Below the pieces are notes generated by a model, which saw nothing but the letters and a program-made list of their open reading frames with translations, ran no database searches and was not told the DNA's origin. The translations under genes were made by a program, and so were the position numbers. From contig JBGTGS010000238.1 in assembly GCA_041746615.1 (NCBI GenBank), positions 1 through 9,723 on the forward strand: a DNA stretch of 9,723 nucleotides, written 5' to 3'. Shown piece by piece: positions 5,918-9,723 of this stretch. Within the stretch, counting starts at the first letter, position 1. Each line of letters opens with the position of its first letter. The stretch is from CAMAXB01 sp041746615 (lineage in GTDB: Bacteria > Verrucomicrobiota > Verrucomicrobiia > Opitutales > Opitutaceae).

Positions 5918-7684
5918 CTACTTCTTCCCCGGCAAAATTCCCTTGAGGAGACCTCCGGCCTTGTCGCCGAGGCTTTTTTGGATCTCTTCGGTCGCCCGTT
6001 CGCGGAGGGCGTCGGTGCCGGCGCGGCGCACGAGGTCACCGAGGGCACCCCCGTCGACCTGGATCTTCGGATTGGACAGCGAACCCGCCAGCCCGACGGG
6101 CAGCGTGAAATTTGACACCGGGACGACGCGGCCGGCGACGGTGAGCGTGGTGTTGTGAAGCGTGGCCTTCAACGGCAGTTCGACCTCCCCACCCGCGGCG
6201 AAATAACGGCCGGTCGCAGCCAGGTCGAGAGTACCACCGGTGAGAAGGGTTCCGCCCGAAACCTTCAGGTCGCCCATGATGCTGTCCACCGGCAACTCGC
6301 GGTAGTGAAAGGCCAGGACATTGTCCCCGCCCGCGGCGCTCAAGCCGCTGAAGGCCGCCTGGAACCCGAGCCGGTCGCTGGTGCTGGTGATGACCACTTC
6401 CGGCGCCCCGGGTGCCAGACCCGGCTGAGTGGACAGATTACGCGCCGTAATATTGAGCGTCTCATCAGGGAGCTGGCTGACCTTCACGCCGTTTGCCTGC
6501 AGCTCTGTGATCAACAGGGTCGGCGCACCCTCGATCAAATGGGTCGCCTTCAGCGCGGCATAGCCCTGGGCGGCGGCCTGTCGGCGCAAGCGCTCTTCCA
6601 GGGTTTCATCATCCGTTTCGGTGGCGGGCGGGCCGCTGATTTTGTCGAGCCACCGCTGCAGCTGGGCGAGCCGCTCGCGCCAGACCTGGGCATTGCGCAG
6701 GTAGTCCTCGATGGAGCCCGCATCGGGCCACTGAATCGGGCGGGAGGGCTCCGCAGCCGAGGCCGTGCGACGTCCGGGCACACGACGTTGCTCGCCGCTG
6801 GTGGCTTCCGTCACGACCACGCGGTCGAGTTGCAGGCGCTTGCGCAGCAGGTTCACACCGCTGACATCAGCTTCGATGTGCGTCGCGCGAAAAAGGTCCG
6901 TGCCCAGATTATTCGGATCGGCGGCGGCCAGACCGGTGAGCACCATGCGACCGGATCCAAGATCAAGATCGGCGCTTTCCAATTCGACCGTCGCGCCATT
7001 GGCTCGTTCGAGCCCGCTGCGGAGCGCGGTGGTGATGATGGTCGATGAAAAGAACTGCTGCAAGGTCACCCCGAGCACGAGGACGAGCACCACGAGAACA
7101 GCCCCGAGCGGGCGGATGGGGTTGCCGATTTTCGGCTTAAGCAGGGCCGCGTAATCGGGATCCTTCAGGCCCCCACCGGCAAAGACGAAAACGGTGAACC
7201 GCGCCCAGCCCTTCGCCATGAATGCCTGGTAACGGGGCGAGTTCTGTCCGAGCTCGGCCATTTTTCTTCGGAAGGCATGGATGCTCCGGGAGATGATAAT
7301 TCCGGTGACGAGGCCGAGCAGTCCGCCTACCAGAAGTCCACCCGTGGCCACATAGGACTCAAAACCAAACAGCGCAAAGACCGGAGCGTTGATCAGAGCC
7401 TTGAAGATGCCCTCCGTGGGCCCGTCGAGCAGGAACCGGCCGACGGCGAAGCTGACCGGCAGCAAGGCCAGCGAAAGCAGTTTGGCCGCCAGACCGACCA
7501 GGGCGGCCAGCACGAGGTTGGCATTGAGCACGACCAACATGAGCACGAGCACCGCGGTCAGCCCGGGAGCATGGATGATGTCGGGCATGAATCCCAGCAT
7601 CGTGCCCAGCAGGCAGCCGCTGATGATTTGAAAAGGGGTGGCGTTGCCCCGGAGCAGGTAGCCGATTCTTCGAAGGAAAAACAT
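5918..7684 (-). CDS. Membrane protein joining TIGR03546-like and TIGR03545/AsmA-like halves
   Basis: This is an inner-membrane protein of 588 residues with unknown function. Residues about 1-170 form a hydrophobic domain with helices near 18-36, 42-66, 66-84 and 115-135; the start, LLRGNATPFQIISGCLLGTMLGFMP, resembles TIGR03546/DUF2062-type proteins. A further helix at about 193-212 leads into a large soluble part. That part opens with the AsmA-like pattern GATVELESADLDLGSGRMVLTGLAAADP (230-257), as in TIGR03545. A helical stretch around 325-385 and beta-rich sequence follow to the end. From memory, TIGR03545 and TIGR03546 are uncharacterised families usually encoded side by side, so this looks like their fusion in one frame. 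AsmA-like proteins are tied to lipid transport and outer-membrane homeostasis, which suggests a periplasmic lipid role by inference. It converges on the epimerase gene 62 bases away. The ATG at 7684 lacks a clear ribosome site. Confidence 0.75.
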   Translation of the reverse strand: MFFLRRIGYLLRGNATPFQIISGCLLGTMLGFMPDIIHAPGLTAVLVLMLVVLNANLVLAALVGLAAKLLSLALLPVSFAVGRFLLDGPTEGIFKALINAPVFALFGFESYVATGGLLVGGLLGLVTGIIISRSIHAFRRKMAELGQNSPRYQAFMAKGWARFTVFVFAGGGLKDPDYAALLKPKIGNPIRPLGAVLVVLVLVLGVTLQQFFSSTIITTALRSGLERANGATVELESADLDLGSGRMVLTGLAAADPNNLGTDLFRATHIEADVSGVNLLRKRLQLDRVVVTEATSGEQRRVPGRRTASAAEPSRPIQWPDAGSIEDYLRNAQVWRERLAQLQRWLDKISGPPATETDDETLEERLRRQAAAQGYAALKATHLIEGAPTLLITELQANGVKVSQLPDETLNITARNLSTQPGLAPGAPEVVITSTSDRLGFQAAFSGLSAAGGDNVLAFHYRELPVDSIMGDLKVSGGTLLTGGTLDLAATGRYFAAGGEVELPLKATLHNTTLTVAGRVVPVSNFTLPVGLAGSLSNPKIQVDGGALGDLVRRAGTDALRERATEEIQKSLGDKAGGLLKGILPGKK

Positions 7685-7831
7685 GGTGGGTACGGAGGGA
7701 TGGAGACAGTAGCATTACCCTAAGGTTCTCCCGGATGGGGTGCAACCCATCGAAATGCCGGACAACGCAGACCGCCTTACGGCTCGCCACCGGACTCAAT
7801 CGTGACAGAATGGGTCCAACCATCATATCAT
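7685..7831. promoter_or_regulatory. Divergent intergenic region between the AsmA-like gene and the NIPSNAP gene
   Basis: These 147 bases separate two divergent starts, so both promoters are expected here. A short inverted repeat, GATGGG (7734-7739) and CCCATC (7746-7751) with a 6-base loop, could be an operator. On the leftward strand it overlaps a weak -35-like TTGCAC that stands 17 bases before TAGGGT. Both matches are poor, and I see no clear rightward promoter. Confidence 0.2.
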
Positions 7832-8638
7832 ATGGATATTATACCCCGTCGAAGCTTCATCAAGACAACCCTCACTGCCACCGCAGCGACCGCCATGGGA
7901 GCTTCCGCCTCAACCGCAGCCGAACCCCGCCCAGACACCGGTCGGGAATTTTATGAATTGCGCTCCTACCGCCTCGCCGCCGGGGCGTCGTCAGCCCCGC
8001 TCGAGGGCTATCTGGAAAAAGCGTTTATCCCTGAAATGAACCGGCGGGGTGTTGCCACCGTGGGCGTCTTCACCGGGACCCCCTCACCGGCCGCTCCGGT
8101 GGTCTGGGTGCTGATACCCTTCACCTCCCCCGAATCCTTCGTGAACGCGACCACCGGCATCCATACCACCCCCGCAGTGCTCGCCGCCGGAGCCGACTAC
8201 CTGCAGGTGCCCCGGAGCGCCGCCGCCTTCGAGCGCATGGACAGCTGGCTCTTGCTGGCCTTTGCCGGCATGCCGCGGATGGAGCTGCCCGCCTACTCCC
8301 GTGCCCGCCAACCGCGTTTGTTCGAGTTGCGCACGTACGAGAGCTACAGCGAACTCAAGGCCCGTAAGAAGGTAGACATGTTCAATGACGGCGAGATTCA
8401 GGTCATGCGTGACGTGGACCTCGCCCCGGTGTTCTACGGCGAGGCGCTCACCGGACCCAACCTGCCCCACCTGACCTACATGACTTCGGCCACCGACGCC
8501 GAGGCCCACAAACTCCACTGGGATGCCTTTCGTGTTCACCCCGAGTGGGTAAAAATGCGCTCTGACCCTCAATACGCCGATACGATGTCCAAGAACATCT
8601 CCCACATGCTGATTCCGACCTCTTATTCGCAAATTTGA
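7832..8638 (+). CDS. Tat-exported NIPSNAP-family protein with two NIPSNAP domains
   Basis: This 268-residue protein begins with a twin-arginine signal. IPRRSFIK (4-11) is followed by an Ala/Thr-rich stretch ending STAAE near residue 31, so export in folded form is likely, with cleavage around residue 30. Two ferredoxin-like NIPSNAP repeats follow. The first starts at FYELRSYRL (about 40-145). The second starts at LFELRTYES (about 163-268) and contains FYGEALTGPNLPHLTYMT and the WDAFRVHPEWVKM motif typical of the family. NIPSNAP proteins have no settled biochemical role in bacteria; exported two-domain forms are, in my experience, common in Verrucomicrobiota and Planctomycetota. An upstream in-frame GTG at 7802 would add 10 residues, but it would bury the signal peptide start, so ATG 7832 is preferred. 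The downstream lipoprotein gene is 76 bases away and may be cotranscribed. Confidence 0.88.
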   Translation: MDIIPRRSFIKTTLTATAATAMGASASTAAEPRPDTGREFYELRSYRLAAGASSAPLEGYLEKAFIPEMNRRGVATVGVFTGTPSPAAPVVWVLIPFTSPESFVNATTGIHTTPAVLAAGADYLQVPRSAAAFERMDSWLLLAFAGMPRMELPAYSRARQPRLFELRTYESYSELKARKKVDMFNDGEIQVMRDVDLAPVFYGEALTGPNLPHLTYMTSATDAEAHKLHWDAFRVHPEWVKMRSDPQYADTMSKNISHMLIPTSYSQI

Positions 8639-8714
8639 AATGTGGGCGCGGCAGTGTTTCGAACATACTTCTTTGCGCTTTTGACCTATGGGCATCCGTG
8701 CATATCGTCCGATC

Positions 8715-9194
8715 ATGTCCCCCCTACTCCGCCGGTATCTTCCCGTGGCCCTTGCCGCCGGTCTGCTGGCGGGTTGTGCATCATCGTCCTCTTCCCGGTT
8801 TTCGCGCATCGATGCGAACCGCGGCCTATATGAATCGTGGCCCCTCGAGGTGCAGGAGGCCATACTCATGGAGCGGGTCATTGAAGGCATGACCGAGGAA
8901 ATGGTTTATATGGCCATGGGGAAACCAGATGACGTTCAGATCCGCGTCACCGCCCAAGGCTACCAGGATATCTGGGTCTACAAGATCCGCCGGGATGACG
9001 GCGGCGGCGGGGGCATGAGTGGCGGCATGGGCGGTCCCTCGATCGGCATTGGTGTGGGCAGCGGCGGTGTCGGTGGAGTTCATGTCGGTGCGCCTCCCAT
9101 CATCATGGGCGGCGGCGGCTCACCCCTCCCACCCAGCGAGAATATCATCATTTTTGAGAACGGCAGGGTCACGGGCGTCAGAATGGACATTTGA
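8715..9194 (+). CDS. Small lipoprotein, SmpA/BamE-like, with glycine-rich insert
   Basis: This predicted lipoprotein has 159 residues. A signal peptide MSPLLRRYLPVALAAGLLAGC ends in the lipobox LLAGC, so Cys21 is the likely lipidated residue, with a Ser-rich linker after it. The segment VIEGMTEEMVYMAMGKPDDV (55-74) is the helix and LGKPD-type motif of the SmpA/OmlA (BamE) fold, followed by DIWVYKI (85-91). The fold's last strand appears to be IIIFENGRVTGVRMDI at the end. Between them, at 96-137, is an unusual Gly-rich stretch (GGGGGMSGGMGGPSIGIGVG and beyond), so it is not a standard BamE. BamE belongs to the outer-membrane protein assembly complex, but that role here is only a guess. ATG 8688 would add 9 residues in front; ATG 8715 gives a cleaner signal peptide. 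No obvious ribosome site is seen. Confidence 0.78.
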   Translation: MSPLLRRYLPVALAAGLLAGCASSSSSRFSRIDANRGLYESWPLEVQEAILMERVIEGMTEEMVYMAMGKPDDVQIRVTAQGYQDIWVYKIRRDDGGGGGMSGGMGGPSIGIGVGSGGVGGVHVGAPPIIMGGGGSPLPPSENIIIFENGRVTGVRMDI

Positions 9195-9227
9195 CCCCTG
9201 CGCGTGGCCAGGGTCACTGCCCCATCC

Positions 9228-9723
9228 TTAGTCCAGGCGGGATATTTCCGGCAACACCGGCCCATAGCGTGGATCGCGGCCGACGATCTCACGCCACAGG
9301 TCGCGCAGCTTGATCTCGCGCTCGCGCGATCGGTTCACCCACGTCACCGTAGCCGGGGTGTCGGGTCCGTTAAAGCGGATGCCCCAGATTGGATCAAAGG
9401 CCTCCGTGGACAGCGAGTAGCGCATGTCCGCCAGGAAGGTCGGATCACCCGGGGTGCGCGCCACCCAGCCATCGGAAAACCAGGCGAAGCGCTGGAAGGG
9501 CTGCCCCGCTGCATTGCGGTCGCGCTCCGCACCCGTGAGGCCGCCCTCCGCCAGCAGCGGGAGCGACCAGCCCTCGACCACCGTCGGGCGGGAAAACCAT
9601 CCGACGCGAATCCGGTCACTGAAGATCTCTCCGTGGTGCAGGTAGAGGGCGCGCCACACCACGTTGTTGGCAAGGGTCGGCATCACGACGTGCCGCTCAG
9701 GGAGGTGGCCGCGCGCCTCGGCG
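9228..9723 (-). CDS. Probable membrane-bound metal-dependent hydrolase (YdjM/DUF457-like), C-terminal part (cut by right edge)
   Basis: An open minus-strand frame continues from the stop at 9228 through the right edge, so about 165 C-terminal residues are visible and the start is missing. The first visible part reads ARGHLPERHVVMPTLANNVV, then WRALYLHHGEIF and RIRVGW. This pattern (P-T-L-x-N-x-x-x-W-R) I associate with the soluble C-terminal domain of YdjM/YbcI-type inner-membrane metal-dependent hydrolases. The membrane helices and metal ligands expected upstream lie outside the window. GTG at 9686 and ATG at 9683 are internal codons, because the frame stays open upstream of them. The end is VGRDPRYGPVLPEISRLD. 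It converges on the lipoprotein gene 33 bases away. The family call rests on a short remembered pattern and is moderate. Confidence 0.6.
   Translation of the reverse strand, partial: AEARGHLPERHVVMPTLANNVVWRALYLHHGEIFSDRIRVGWFSRPTVVEGWSLPLLAEGGLTGAERDRNAAGQPFQRFAWFSDGWVARTPGDPTFLADMRYSLSTEAFDPIWGIRFNGPDTPATVTWVNRSREREIKLRDLWREIVGRDPRYGPVLPEISRLD

Noticed and set aside
6155..7048. Open plus-strand frame of 297 codons
   Set aside because: It is antisense to the AsmA-like membrane protein and shows no domain, signal or supporting start site.
8084..8890. Open minus-strand frame of 268 codons
   Set aside because: It spans the NIPSNAP gene and the lipoprotein start in antisense and has no recognisable feature.
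9193..9215. GACC-CTG/CAG-GGTC hairpin at the lipoprotein stop as a terminator
   Set aside because: The stem is short and bulged and lacks a T-run; it may be chance in GC-rich sequence.

Overview
The window is a GC-rich bacterial chromosomal segment. It looks like a member of the Verrucomicrobiota, perhaps Opitutales/Opitutaceae-like. That placement is an inference from four things: high GC, few recognisable Shine-Dalgarno sites, the style of the proteins (NIPSNAP, SmpA/BamE-like lipoprotein, TIGR03546/TIGR03545-type protein), and an intergenic CCAAA-type repeat of a sort I associate with that phylum. There are nine protein genes, two of them cut by the window edges. I see no rRNA, tRNA, transposase, phage gene or CRISPR array.

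Left block, minus strand (1-2022): an apparent operon transcribed fabZ, then a fabI-type enoyl-ACP reductase, then an OleA-like/FabH-like condensing enzyme that runs off the left edge. FabZ and FabI are the dehydration and last reduction steps of fatty-acid elongation. The third enzyme keeps the OleA/FabH-type cysteine and the OleA-type LEP glutamate, so the operon may feed acyl chains into a dedicated condensation. Between fabI and the condensing enzyme lies a phased CCAAA inverted repeat. It supplies the last codons and stop of fabI and ends 10 bases before the next start codon.

Central block, plus strand (2188-5855): divergent from fabZ across about 165 bases. One long reading frame fuses a di-iron membrane fatty-acid hydroxylase/sterol-desaturase domain to a GH3-type acyl-adenylating amido synthetase. 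Its stop overlaps by 4 bases the start of an enolase-superfamily (MLE/dipeptide-epimerase-like) enzyme. This pair is the most interesting part of the window. It looks like a lipid-modifying route in which an acyl or terpenoid chain is hydroxylated at the membrane, its carboxylate is activated and joined to an amine or amino acid, and a racemase/epimerase acts on the building block or product. These genes are visibly less GC-rich than their flanks.

Right block (5918-9723): a minus-strand membrane protein that joins TIGR03546-like and TIGR03545/AsmA-like halves; a divergent plus-strand Tat-exported two-domain NIPSNAP protein; a plus-strand SmpA/BamE-like lipoprotein with a glycine-rich insert; and, on the minus strand at the right edge, the C-terminal part of a probable membrane-bound metal-dependent hydrolase (YdjM/DUF457-like). 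Most of these are envelope-associated, but nothing ties them into one pathway.
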